Source: Alphaproteobacteria bacterium
Lineage (GTDB): Bacteria > Pseudomonadota > Alphaproteobacteria > Caulobacterales > Maricaulaceae
NCBI GenBank assembly: GCA_030428405.1
Contig: JAUIEH010000022.1
Location: 1-14,353, forward strand
Direction: 5' to 3'
DNA length: 14,353 nucleotides
A program made the position numbers and the translations under genes. Shown here piece after piece: positions 7,174 through 14,353 of this stretch; within the stretch, counting starts at the first letter, position 1, and every line of letters begins with the position of its first letter. A model generated the notes under the pieces. It worked only from the letters and a program-made list of their open reading frames with translations. It searched no databases and was not told the DNA's origin.

Positions 7174-7515
7174 TCAGGGACAGTCATAGGTCGCGCTGTA
7201 AGCGTCATCGGCTTCGCGCTCGAGGCTGGCCAAAATGCAGCCTTCCGGCGCAGCGGCGATCGCCGCCTCACGCCATTGCGCTTCGGTCGGCGGGATGCGC
7301 TCTTCGCCGCCCTCCGCAAACGAACCGATCAGCGTAAAGGTTATAAGAGCGGCATTGAGGTCCGGCCGGTAACTCACGCCGAAACGCTGGTTATTGGCGA
7401 TTTCGACATAGCCGGGCCCGAGCCGCGGACTGTCATAATAACCACCATCGGTCTCGCACGCCGCAGCAACGACAACGAGCGCCGCAGCACTAAGAACCAA
7501 ACGCGTTCGGAACAT
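7174..7515 (-). CDS. Small predicted lipoprotein of unknown function
   Basis: The protein has 113 residues and I do not recognise the family. MFRTR is followed by a hydrophobic stretch ending in VAAAC. The cysteine at 20 is a plausible lipidation site, although alanine rather than leucine stands at -3. The mature part starts ETDGGYYDSP and has a short beta-like segment around AALITFTLIG, then an amphipathic stretch around WREAAIAAA. Two cysteines (C93 and C112, the latter in the terminal DCP) could pair in the periplasm. The start at 7515 is preferred because GGAG lies 8 bases upstream and it gives the export signal; the open frame extends to 7593 but would overlap hutU. It sits between hutU (32 bp) and the isoaspartyl peptidase gene (44 bp) on the same strand, which suggests co-transcription. 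Confidence 0.75.
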   Translation of the reverse strand: MFRTRLVLSAAALVVVAAACETDGGYYDSPRLGPGYVEIANNQRFGVSYRPDLNAALITFTLIGSFAEGGEERIPPTEAQWREAAIAAAPEGCILASLEREADDAYSATYDCP

Positions 7516-7547
7516 CGCAGTCTCTCCTTCCTGACCGCTTTCCCGGC

Positions 7548-9221
7548 TCAGCCGTCGAGCATGGGCAGATCGAGGCCAAACTCGCGCGCACACGCGACCG
7601 CCTCGTCATAGCCGGCGTCGGCATGGCGCATGACGCCGGTGGCCGGATCGTTCCACAATACGCGCGCGATGCGGCGCGAAGCGGCCTCCGAGCCGTCGCA
7701 GACGATCACCATGCCGGAATGCTGCGAATAGCCCATGCCGACGCCGCCGCCGTGATGCAGCGACACCCAGGTCGCACCGGACGCGCAATTGAGCAAAGCG
7801 TTCAGAAGCGGCCAGTCGGACACGGCGTCGGAGCCGTCCATCATCGCCTCGGTTTCGCGATTGGGCGACGCGACCGAGCCGGAATCGAGATGGTCTCGCC
7901 CGATTACGACGGGGGCGGACAATTCACCTGAGGCCACCATTTCGTTGAACGCAAGACCCAATCGATGACGTTGACCAAGACCGACCCAGCAAATGCGCGC
8001 GGGCAGGCCCTGAAACGCGATGCGCTCTCGCGCCATGTCCAGCCAGCGATGCAGATGCGGATCATCCGGGATCAGCTCTTTCACCTTGGCGTCGGTCTTA
8101 TAAATGTCTTCCGGATCACCCGAGAGCGCGGCCCAACGGAACGGACCAACGCCGCGGCAAAAGAGCGGGCGGACATAGGCCGGCACGAAGCCGGGAAAGT
8201 CGAACGCGTGCGCGACGCCTTCATCCTTGGCGACCTGGCGAATATTATTGCCGTAGTCGAAAACCGGAACGCCCATTTCCTTAAAGGCCAGCATGGCCTC
8301 GACATGTTTCGCCATGGAGGCGCGCGCCGCCTTCTCCACCGACTTTGGATCGCTCTCGCGTCGCGAAACCCATTCGTCGACGGACCAGCCTTCGGGCAGA
8401 TAGCCATTGACCGGGTCGTGTGCGGATGTCTGATCGGTGACAGCGTCCGGGCGCACGCCGCGCCTGATGAGTTCGGGCAGAATTTCTGCGGCGTTGCCGA
8501 GCAGGCCAACGGATATGGCCGCCTTGGCGGCGACGGCCTCATTGATCATGGCGAGCGCCTCATCGAGCGTGTCGGCGCGCTTATCAAGATAGCGCGTCTC
8601 CAGCCGCTTCTCGATGCGGTCGGCCTGACACTCGATCGCGAGCATGCAGGCGCCGGCGAAAACGGCGGCGAGCGGTTGCGCGCCGCCCATGCCGCCAAGC
8701 CCCGCAGTCAGTATCCACTTGCCGGACAAGTCGCCGTTGAAATGCTTGCGCCCCATCTCGGCGAAGGTTTCATACGTACCCTGAACGATGCCCTGACTGC
8801 CGATATATATCCAACTGCCCGCCGTCATCTGGCCGTACATCATCAGACCCGCACGATCGAGCGCGTTGAAGCAGTCCCAATTCGCCCAGGCCGGAACGAG
8901 ATTGGAATTGGCCAGGAGAACGCGCGGTGCGTCAGGATGGGTTGGAAACACGCCTACCGGCTTGCCAGACTGAACCAGTAAGGTCTGATCGTCTTCGAGC
9001 CGCTTCAGCACCTCGACAATTTTCTCGAAGCTCTCCCAATTGCGCGCCGCCTTGCCGATGCCGCCATAGACGACAAGCTCTTCGGGACGCTCGGCGACTT
9101 CGGGATCGAGATTATTCATCAGCATCCGGAGCGGCGCTTCCGACAGCCAGCTCTTGGCGTTCAGTTCAGCGCCGCGCGGCGCTTTGATGACGCGGGCGTT
9201 CTTAACGGCGGCTGCGGTCAT
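7548..9221 (-). CDS. hutU: Urocanate hydratase (EC 4.2.1.49)
   Basis: This 557-residue protein, the usual length for the family, is recognisable along its whole sequence. It converts urocanate to 4-imidazolone-5-propionate using tightly bound NAD+, the second step of histidine degradation in the cytoplasm. Motifs seen are YGGIGKAARNW (52-62), QSGKPVGVFPTH (84-95), the NAD-binding loop GLGGMGGAQPL (174-184), DQTSAHDPVNGY (263-274), CRGVGPFRWAALSGD (355-369) and SLHHGGGVGMGYSQHSG (487-503). C411 in PARICWVGLGQR corresponds to the catalytic-site cysteine 410 of the Pseudomonas putida enzyme. No key residue is missing. The ATG at 9221 is the start; GGAG lies about 11 bases upstream. It follows the oxygenase gene after 92 bp and is followed by the lipoprotein gene after 32 bp. 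Confidence 0.98.
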   Translation of the reverse strand: MTAAAVKNARVIKAPRGAELNAKSWLSEAPLRMLMNNLDPEVAERPEELVVYGGIGKAARNWESFEKIVEVLKRLEDDQTLLVQSGKPVGVFPTHPDAPRVLLANSNLVPAWANWDCFNALDRAGLMMYGQMTAGSWIYIGSQGIVQGTYETFAEMGRKHFNGDLSGKWILTAGLGGMGGAQPLAAVFAGACMLAIECQADRIEKRLETRYLDKRADTLDEALAMINEAVAAKAAISVGLLGNAAEILPELIRRGVRPDAVTDQTSAHDPVNGYLPEGWSVDEWVSRRESDPKSVEKAARASMAKHVEAMLAFKEMGVPVFDYGNNIRQVAKDEGVAHAFDFPGFVPAYVRPLFCRGVGPFRWAALSGDPEDIYKTDAKVKELIPDDPHLHRWLDMARERIAFQGLPARICWVGLGQRHRLGLAFNEMVASGELSAPVVIGRDHLDSGSVASPNRETEAMMDGSDAVSDWPLLNALLNCASGATWVSLHHGGGVGMGYSQHSGMVIVCDGSEAASRRIARVLWNDPATGVMRHADAGYDEAVACAREFGLDLPMLDG

Positions 9222-9313
9222 GAAAGAGCGTCTCCGTTCGTGTTCGCTTCAGCTGAAACTCGACCTCGCGCGGCGCGGCGTCAATCGCAAGCCGGCCAAA
9301 CCATGTGACGCGC

Positions 9314-10324
9314 TCACCAGCTTTGCGGCCGATCCCTGATCCATTGCGAGAACACCCATTTCTCGCCACGCGTCGGGCCGAGACCGACATGCCGGGTCAT
9401 CGGGTCAACCTCGCCATCGGGCTTCACATTGGACCAGAACACGCCCTCGCCCGCCTTGCCGCGCACGCGCAGACCCGCATCGGGAAAGTCAGTCTCCCCG
9501 CCCTCAAAGTCCTCGTTGAGATAGATGAGGAAGGTCGTGATGCGCTGGCCGCAACGCGCCAGATCCTCAGCCATCGAAGGCGTCGCCGGCGTGAGGTAAT
9601 CGAAATGCGCCTCAAAGCGCTGGCCGGGCACATAGTGCAGAACCGTCGGCGCATCCGTGCCGAATAGCGGGATCGGCGTCAGCCGCGCCATGCGCTGCTG
9701 CAGGATCAGGATGACGAGATCGAGGTCGAGAAAAGGGAAATTGGCGTCCGAGTTATTGCGCCCCTCGTTCTCAGCGCCCGCATGATTGGTCGCGTCATAG
9801 ATGCGCGCCCGCTTGAGCCGGCGGGCTGCGCGCTCCATCAGCCAGGCGCATTCAGCTGGGCTCGCAAATCCGGGAACGAGCGAGAGATTCGGCGAAGCGC
9901 TGCGGCTCGTTGCGGGCGGGGCGCGCATGAGAGCGGCGATGTCGATGCCGGCGCGCAGCTCGCGCCAGGATGTCACGGCGTCGCGCTCGGCGACGCCCGC
10001 CAAGGCCGCCAGCTGACCTCGCGCGAAATCAGATCCCGCCTCGGCAGCTTGCGCACACATGTCGAACGCTTCGTCCCAGTTTTGCGGCACGAACAGTCCC
10101 GTGGCGGCGAACAACGCCTGAAGCGTGAGGCCATTCGGCTCCCCCGCCGCCGCAGCCTCAGCGACGAGCTGGGCGCCGCGTCGCACGACATCCGCCTCGC
10201 CGCCCGACATGATCAGATGCTTTCCGAGTGCGGCCTTTGCGTCCGCCTCGCCAGCCTGGGCGCGCTGTTGCAGCGACGAGAGCTCGGCGGCGTCCGGGGC
10301 AGCTGCACCATCGGCATCGCTCAT
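9314..10324 (-). CDS. Sel1-repeat prolyl 4-hydroxylase-type 2OG-Fe(II) oxygenase
   Basis: The protein has 336 residues. About residues 15-110 are alanine-rich helical repeats of Sel1/TPR type (AAAAGEPNG, then W-x-x-A spacing and AAEAGSDFARGQ). Residues 145-332 are a prolyl-4-hydroxylase-like dioxygenase domain. The iron ligands are visible as H240 and D242 (EAHFDY) and H312 (RHVGLG), and the 2-oxoglutarate-binding lysine as K322 (GEKWVFSQW). RNNSDANF and VLHYVPGQRFE are typical of the family. It should hydroxylate a protein or peptide side chain, probably proline, with 2-oxoglutarate, O2 and Fe(II); the substrate is unknown. There is no signal peptide, so it is cytoplasmic. The ATG at 10324 overlaps the hutI stop as ATGA, and GGAG lies 7 bases upstream, which implies translational coupling. 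An in-frame upstream ATG at 10399 would overlap hutI more deeply and lacks such a site. Confidence 0.9.
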   Translation of the reverse strand: MSDADGAAAPDAAELSSLQQRAQAGEADAKAALGKHLIMSGGEADVVRRGAQLVAEAAAAGEPNGLTLQALFAATGLFVPQNWDEAFDMCAQAAEAGSDFARGQLAALAGVAERDAVTSWRELRAGIDIAALMRAPPATSRSASPNLSLVPGFASPAECAWLMERAARRLKRARIYDATNHAGAENEGRNNSDANFPFLDLDLVILILQQRMARLTPIPLFGTDAPTVLHYVPGQRFEAHFDYLTPATPSMAEDLARCGQRITTFLIYLNEDFEGGETDFPDAGLRVRGKAGEGVFWSNVKPDGEVDPMTRHVGLGPTRGEKWVFSQWIRDRPQSW

Positions 10325-11574
10325 GAGTGGGCTCCAATCGTCTCTGTATCCGGCGATCCAGCCACAACACGGCTGCGCAAGGGCGACAAGCCCATCCAAT
10401 AAGACAGCTCAGCCGGATGCGCGATGTCCCAGACGGCAAGATCGCACGCCTTGCCGACTTCAAGCGTTCCGGTCTCGTCGCCGAGCCCGAGCGCCTTGGA
10501 TGCGTTGCGCGTTGCGCCCGCGAGCGCTTCGGCCGGCGTCATCCGGAAGAGCGCGCAAGCCATGTTCATTGCGAGCAGGAGCGAGGCGCAAGGCGAGGAG
10601 CCGGGATTGCAGTCCGTCGCGACAGCCATGTCGACGCCCGCCGCGCGCAGTTTTTCGATCGGCGGCGGCGTCTCGTCGCGCAGGAAATAATATGCGCAGG
10701 GCAATATCACCGCGACCGCGCCCGCCGCGGCCATGTCCGCGACGCCCTCCTCGTCGAGGAACTCGAGATGATCGGCCGACAAAGCTTTGTACCGAGCGGC
10801 CAGACTTGCGCCACGCTGGTTGGACAATTGCTCGGCATGCAGCTTGACCGGCAAGCCGTGGGCGCACGCGGCCTGAAACACCCGCTCTGTCTGCGCTGGC
10901 GAAAAACCGATGCGCTCGCAGAACGCATCGACAGCATCGACGAGACCATCGGCGGCGAGCGCCGGCAGCATCTCCTCACAGAGATAGGTGATGTATTCTT
11001 CGCTGCGGCCGACGAATTCGGGCGGCAGCGCGTGCGCGCCGAGAAAGGTCCGGCGCACGCGCACGCGGCGCATCTCCGCAAGCCGCCCCGCAGCCTCGAG
11101 CATGGCGCGCTCGCCATCTAAGTTGAGGCCGTATCCGGACTTGATCTCCACAGTCGCGACGCCGTCCGCAATGAGGCTGTCGAGACGCGGCAATGACGCT
11201 TCGACGAGATCATTCACTTCAGCGGCGCGCACCGCGTTGACGGTCGAAAGGATGCCGCCGCCAGCGCGCGCGATTTCCTCATAGCTCGCCCCTTCCAGGC
11301 GCAGCGCATATTCCCCGGCCCGGTCTCCCGCGAAGACCAGATGGGTATGGCAGTCGATCAAAGCCGGCGTGATGCAGGCGCCTTCGCAAGCAACGACCTC
11401 CTCGGCGAGCGCGTCGGGCGCGTCCGGCAGGTCGGTCATCGCGCCGAGCCAGGCGATCTTGCCGTCTTTCGCGGCGATCGCGCCGTGCTCGAGCATCGCG
11501 TAAGGCTCGGCCTCAACCGCTGTCATCCGCGCCAGGCGCGCATCGACCCAGATCCGGTCCCAACGACCGCTCAC
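10321..11574 (-). CDS. hutI: Imidazolonepropionase (EC 3.5.2.7)
   Basis: This 417-residue metal-dependent amidohydrolase opens the imidazolone ring to give N-formimino-L-glutamate, the third step of histidine degradation. Metal-site residues are present: DCHTHLVFAGDR (H76, H78), KLHAEQLSNQRG (H246), SADHLEF (H269) and VATDCNPGSSP (D321). VEIKSGYGLN (143-151) and GGGILSTVNAVR (105-116) are substrate-region signatures of HutI. Two starts are possible. A GTG at 11574 has AGGAG seven bases upstream. An ATG two codons earlier (11580) sits only one base from the same AGGAG. I prefer the GTG; the difference is two residues, and homologues begin close to the DRIW motif. It is first in the run, overlaps the oxygenase gene by 4 bp and diverges from lptD. 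Confidence 0.97.
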   Translation of the reverse strand: MSGRWDRIWVDARLARMTAVEAEPYAMLEHGAIAAKDGKIAWLGAMTDLPDAPDALAEEVVACEGACITPALIDCHTHLVFAGDRAGEYALRLEGASYEEIARAGGGILSTVNAVRAAEVNDLVEASLPRLDSLIADGVATVEIKSGYGLNLDGERAMLEAAGRLAEMRRVRVRRTFLGAHALPPEFVGRSEEYITYLCEEMLPALAADGLVDAVDAFCERIGFSPAQTERVFQAACAHGLPVKLHAEQLSNQRGASLAARYKALSADHLEFLDEEGVADMAAAGAVAVILPCAYYFLRDETPPPIEKLRAAGVDMAVATDCNPGSSPCASLLLAMNMACALFRMTPAEALAGATRNASKALGLGDETGTLEVGKACDLAVWDIAHPAELSYWMGLSPLRSRVVAGSPDTETIGAHS

Positions 11575-11856
11575 ACGCATTCTCCTCGCCGTTTCAACGG
11601 ATTTTCTCGCAGCCCGCGCCCGCGCGCAAAGTCTGCGTCGCCGCATGCGCACGACGCTGAAACTGGGATCGCAAAAGCACAATTGTGGACGGGCTGCGCC
11701 GCATTCGCCTCGATCACGCTCGATCCCCTGAAAAATGGACGAAATAGCTGCGTCAAACGACCGTCACTCGTGGTGGACTGAATCAGCAGGGTCCGCTATC
11801 GATTAACCCAACGGGGTGGGGAGCCCCGCGGGGATAACGCACATACGGAGCCGCGC
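11575..11856. other. Divergent hutI/lptD spacer (282 bp)
   Basis: No convincing gene was found here; the short frames have no good ribosome site or recognisable product. It should carry promoters for hutI (leftward) and lptD (rightward). For lptD a weak candidate is TGGACT (11774-11779), 17 nt, then TATCGA (11797-11802). CACAATTGTG (11678-11687), about 100 bp before hutI, and CCCCGCGGGG (11824-11833), in the probable lptD leader, are perfect 10-bp palindromes. Such palindromes occur by chance about a dozen times in a window this size. No HutC-type operator with a TGTATA-like half-site was seen. Confidence 0.45.
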
Positions 11857-14082
11857 ATGCACGGCACGGTCAGACGCCGACTCGGCGCAAGCGGGGCGCT
11901 TGTCGCCCTTTTGCTCGCCGGTCCACTGGCGTCATGGCCCGCCGCCGCCCAACAAGAGGGCGCAGACGCGGCGTCGCCTTTCGACCAGGGCGCTGTTTAT
12001 CTCGAGGCCGACGAGGTCATCGAGGACGAGACGACTGGCGGCTATATCGCTCGCGGCAGCGTGGAAGCGCGCTACGGTCAGCGCACGCTGCGCGCCGATG
12101 AAGTGATCTATCTGCCTGGCGAGGACCGCGTCATCGCGCGCGGCAATGTCACCGTCGTTCAGGATGACGGCGTCGCTGTCTTCTCCGAAGAAATCGAACT
12201 CGCTTCGGACCTCTCGAGCGGCGTGGGCGATGAGGTCGGCATTCGTTTGCCCGACAACGCCACGATCGGCGCAGCGCGAATCATTCGCCGCAGCCCCACG
12301 CGCAATGAGTTCGACCGCGCCTTCTACACCGCCTGCGACGCCTGTTCAGAAAATGGCCGCGAACGCCGACCGACCTGGCGCCTGCGCGCGCGCCGCGTGG
12401 TGCAGGATCAAGACAGCGAGATGGTCTATTATCGCGACGCCGTCTTTGAACTCGGCGGCGTTCCGGTCTTGTACATGCCCTATTTCGCTCATTCCGATCC
12501 GACAGTCGGTCGGCATTCGGGCTTCATGCTGCCCGCGATAGGCGATTCTTCGGCGCTCGGCACTTTTTACGAACAGCCCTATTTCTGGGCGATATCAGAC
12601 CATACCGACCTCACGATCAGCCCGCGCTATATGAGCAATGTCAATCCGTGGTTGGGATTGGAATTCCGGCGGCGTTTCCATTCCGGTTTCGTCGAGTTCG
12701 TCACCAGCGGCACTTACGAGCAAGACGTCGACGCCGACGGCGTTTTGTCTGGCGAGGAGCGTTGGCGCAGCCATATTTTCGGCGAAGGCGCGTTCCGGAT
12801 TAATCGTGATTGGGACTGGGGCTTCGGCATCGAGCGCGTCAGCGATCCCTATTACATGCCGCGTTATGAAATCCCTGACATCGAAGACCGCCGCGGTCTC
12901 TACAACACGGGCTCGCAGCGACTGATCAGTCAGCTCTTCGCCGTTGGTCAAGACGATGATTACTACGCCAGCCTGGCCGCAATTTCGTTCCAGACGCGCC
13001 GTTTTGGCGAAAGCAATGACTCCATCCCGAATGTGCTGCCGGCGATCGAAGCCCGACGCGCCTTCAACGAGCCGTTATTCGGCGGTCGCGTCGAGGCGCG
13101 CGCATCAACCGCCTTCATTGAACGCAACGCCGCTGAAGACAGCCGCCGCATCACGGCCGAACTGGATTGGCGGCGGCCGATCTTTCACGACTCCGGCCTC
13201 GTAACGACGCCATTCGCGCTCGCGCGTGCGGACATCTACAACATCTCCGATTACACTAATTCGAATAACGGGGTCATCAACGACACGTTCGTGCGCGGAT
13301 TAAGTCACGTCGGCGCAGATTTCCGATATCCGCTCGGCCGCTCATTCGGCGGCGTGAACGTCGTGCTCGAGCCATATGTTTCTTTGGTGTTTTCGCCCGA
13401 GGGCGGCAACAATCGCGATATTCCGAACGAAGACAGTCTGCTGTTTGACTTCGACGAAAGCTCGTTTATCGACGTCAACCGCAATGGCGGCTATGACAGC
13501 TGGGAAGACGGCGCGCGTGCAACCGTCGGCGGGCGCGCGATGGCGTTCTGGAATAATGGGGGCGAAGCGTCAGTCTTCCTTGGCCAGATTTATCGCGGCG
13601 ACGACAACAACGCCTTCGACCCGATTTCCGGCCTTGACGGCTCGCAATCCGACATCATCGGCTCGACCCGCTTCTTCCTCAATTCGCGCACCGGCATCAC
13701 CACCTCGTTCCGGCTCGACGAGGCCGACTTTGACCTGCAGCGTCTAGACGTCGATTTCCAGACCTCCGTCGGACCAGTAGATTTCTCATTTCGCTATCTG
13801 GACTTCGCCGATCAGATCAATTCCGGCCGACCGCTTGAATCTGCGCGCGTGCAATCGCGCGTTCGTTTCACTGATCATCTTGGCGCGTTCGCCTCGGCCG
13901 ATCGCAATCTCGATACGGACATCACGACACGGTCAATCACGGGACTCTATTACCGAGACGAGTGCCTCCATCTCATCGTCAGCTACGAGAACAATCACGT
14001 CGTCAATCCGGAGTTCCAGGACGGCGACACGTTTCGCATCCAATTCACGCTACGCACGCTGGGCACGTTCGAGCCTGGCTAG
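11857..14082 (+). CDS. lptD: LPS-assembly outer-membrane protein LptD
   Basis: The 741-residue protein is the outer-membrane translocon that, with LptE, inserts lipopolysaccharide into the outer leaflet. It has a signal peptide (about 1-31, AAA|QQ) and an N-terminal LptA-like jellyroll (about 45-190: GAVYLEADEV, ARGSVEARYG, ADEVIYLPGED, ARGNVTV). The highly conserved entry to the barrel follows (VYYRDAVFELGGVPVLYMPYF, in part at 190-210, then GRHSGFMLP). The beta-barrel runs to the C-terminus, which ends in a strand containing FRIQFTLRTLG. The mature protein has three cysteines: C160 and C163 in YTACDAC, and C703 in YRDECLH. E. coli LptD has four, forming two disulfides. GGAG six bases before the ATG fixes the start. 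The gene is not flanked by lptFG, surA, pdxA or rsmA on the sides visible here; upstream is the divergent hut run and downstream a convergent phosphatase gene. Confidence 0.96.
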   Translation: MHGTVRRRLGASGALVALLLAGPLASWPAAAQQEGADAASPFDQGAVYLEADEVIEDETTGGYIARGSVEARYGQRTLRADEVIYLPGEDRVIARGNVTVVQDDGVAVFSEEIELASDLSSGVGDEVGIRLPDNATIGAARIIRRSPTRNEFDRAFYTACDACSENGRERRPTWRLRARRVVQDQDSEMVYYRDAVFELGGVPVLYMPYFAHSDPTVGRHSGFMLPAIGDSSALGTFYEQPYFWAISDHTDLTISPRYMSNVNPWLGLEFRRRFHSGFVEFVTSGTYEQDVDADGVLSGEERWRSHIFGEGAFRINRDWDWGFGIERVSDPYYMPRYEIPDIEDRRGLYNTGSQRLISQLFAVGQDDDYYASLAAISFQTRRFGESNDSIPNVLPAIEARRAFNEPLFGGRVEARASTAFIERNAAEDSRRITAELDWRRPIFHDSGLVTTPFALARADIYNISDYTNSNNGVINDTFVRGLSHVGADFRYPLGRSFGGVNVVLEPYVSLVFSPEGGNNRDIPNEDSLLFDFDESSFIDVNRNGGYDSWEDGARATVGGRAMAFWNNGGEASVFLGQIYRGDDNNAFDPISGLDGSQSDIIGSTRFFLNSRTGITTSFRLDEADFDLQRLDVDFQTSVGPVDFSFRYLDFADQINSGRPLESARVQSRVRFTDHLGAFASADRNLDTDITTRSITGLYYRDECLHLIVSYENNHVVNPEFQDGDTFRIQFTLRTLGTFEPG

Positions 14083-14117
14083 AGCGCGGCTGGAGTTTCA
14101 TGCGCGTGGCGTAGCGC

Positions 14118-14353
14118 TCAGGGCCGCAAATTCCATTCCAACAACGTCACGCCGCCTGCGGATAGTTCGAACACGCCATATGCGCCCGTCTTCAGCTTGA
14201 TCGCATCGGGCCGCGTCGCGGCGCTGATGACGTCAAGCGCAAAGCGCGCCACGCCATTCGACGTCACCGCCAATATGCTTCGCCCTGGAGCGGCTTCCGC
14301 TTCGCGCGCAAAGAATGTCGCCCAATCACGTCTCAACGCTTGCGGATCAATGC
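14118..14353 (-). CDS. Histidine phosphatase (phosphoglycerate-mutase-like) family protein, 3' part only
   Basis: Only the C-terminal 78 or so codons are in the window; the frame is open to the right edge, so the start lies beyond 14353. The visible sequence reads IDPQALRRDWATFFA, then GRSILAVTSNGVARFALD, then KLKTGAYGVFEL, and ends EWNLRP at a TGA (14118-14120). The TSNGVARF segment occupies the place of the second catalytic-core block of histidine phosphatases (usually a His-Gly motif), and the KTGAYG and WNxRP endings are typical of an alphaproteobacterial subgroup. The N-terminal RHG motif is not visible, so catalytic competence cannot be judged. It converges on lptD with a 35-bp gap. Confidence 0.7.
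   Translation of the reverse strand, partial: IDPQALRRDWATFFAREAEAAPGRSILAVTSNGVARFALDVISAATRPDAIKLKTGAYGVFELSAGGVTLLEWNLRP

Noticed and set aside
7965..8981. 338-codon open frame antisense to hutU
   Set aside because: hutU is unmistakable on the other strand, and the antisense product shows no recognisable domain.
9202..9390. 62-codon frame between hutU and the oxygenase gene
   Set aside because: It overlaps both neighbours, is arginine-rich and has no supporting ribosome site; the 92-bp gap reads as a normal spacer.
11678..11687. CACAATTGTG palindrome upstream of hutI as a HutC operator
   Set aside because: Perfect 10-bp palindromes are expected about 14 times by chance in 14 kb, and the sequence lacks the TGTATA-like half-sites known for HutC. 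CCCCGCGGGG (11824-11833) and TTCAGCTGAA (9248-9257) are set aside for the same reason.
1..14353. Mobile elements, CRISPR arrays, toxin-antitoxin or defence genes
   Set aside because: I found no transposase, integrase, direct-repeat array, attachment-site duplication next to the tRNA, or defence-family motif; gene composition is even across the window.

Overview
The window is GC-rich DNA from a Gram-negative bacterium, almost certainly an alphaproteobacterium. Three things point there. The tRNA-His has the clade-specific form: A73, a G1·U72 pair and no encoded G-1. LptD and AsmA show the presence of an LPS-bearing outer membrane. Spacer and coding composition are those of Caulobacterales/Maricaulales/Parvularculales-like genomes. 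The order-level placement is inference only; no species can be named from this sequence. There are no mobile elements, CRISPR arrays or phage genes, and the genes are intact and compositionally uniform.

Layout. Positions 1-173 hold no gene. tRNA-His(GTG) lies on the minus strand (174-250), with a promoter-like pair upstream. Divergent from it is a large AsmA-family envelope protein (432-2519, +), converging on a secreted DUF5694/TraB-GumN-like protein (2553-3416, -) with a strong inverted repeat at the junction. That gene diverges from a two-gene plus-strand unit: a secreted gamma-glutamyltransferase-family Ntn-hydrolase (3526-5289) and a membrane-anchored SIMPL protein (5323-6072). Converging on this is a minus-strand gene run, read from right to left: hutI (10321-11574), a Sel1-repeat plus prolyl-4-hydroxylase-type 2OG-Fe(II) oxygenase (9314-10324, overlapping hutI by an ATGA), hutU (7548-9221), a small lipoprotein (7174-7515) and a secreted isoaspartyl peptidase/asparaginase (6134-7129). 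Divergent from hutI, across a 282-bp spacer, is lptD (11857-14082, +). The right edge holds the 3' part of a histidine-phosphatase-family gene on the minus strand (14118 to beyond the window).

How the genes fit together. HutU and HutI are consecutive steps of histidine breakdown: urocanate to imidazolone propionate to N-formimino-L-glutamate. hutH and the last-step genes are not in the window. Two unrelated secreted Ntn-hydrolases (GGT-like and isoaspartyl peptidase/asparaginase) would release glutamate or aspartate from gamma-glutamyl and beta-aspartyl compounds in the periplasm. A loose theme of amino-acid salvage therefore runs through the middle of the window. The least expected element is the oxygenase translationally coupled to hutI inside the hut run. 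The envelope genes (AsmA, LptD) appear to be independent units, and lptD lacks the neighbours it often has in this class. I saw no clear evidence for a wholly new multi-gene system. The best candidates for something undescribed are the hut-linked oxygenase and the small lipoprotein.
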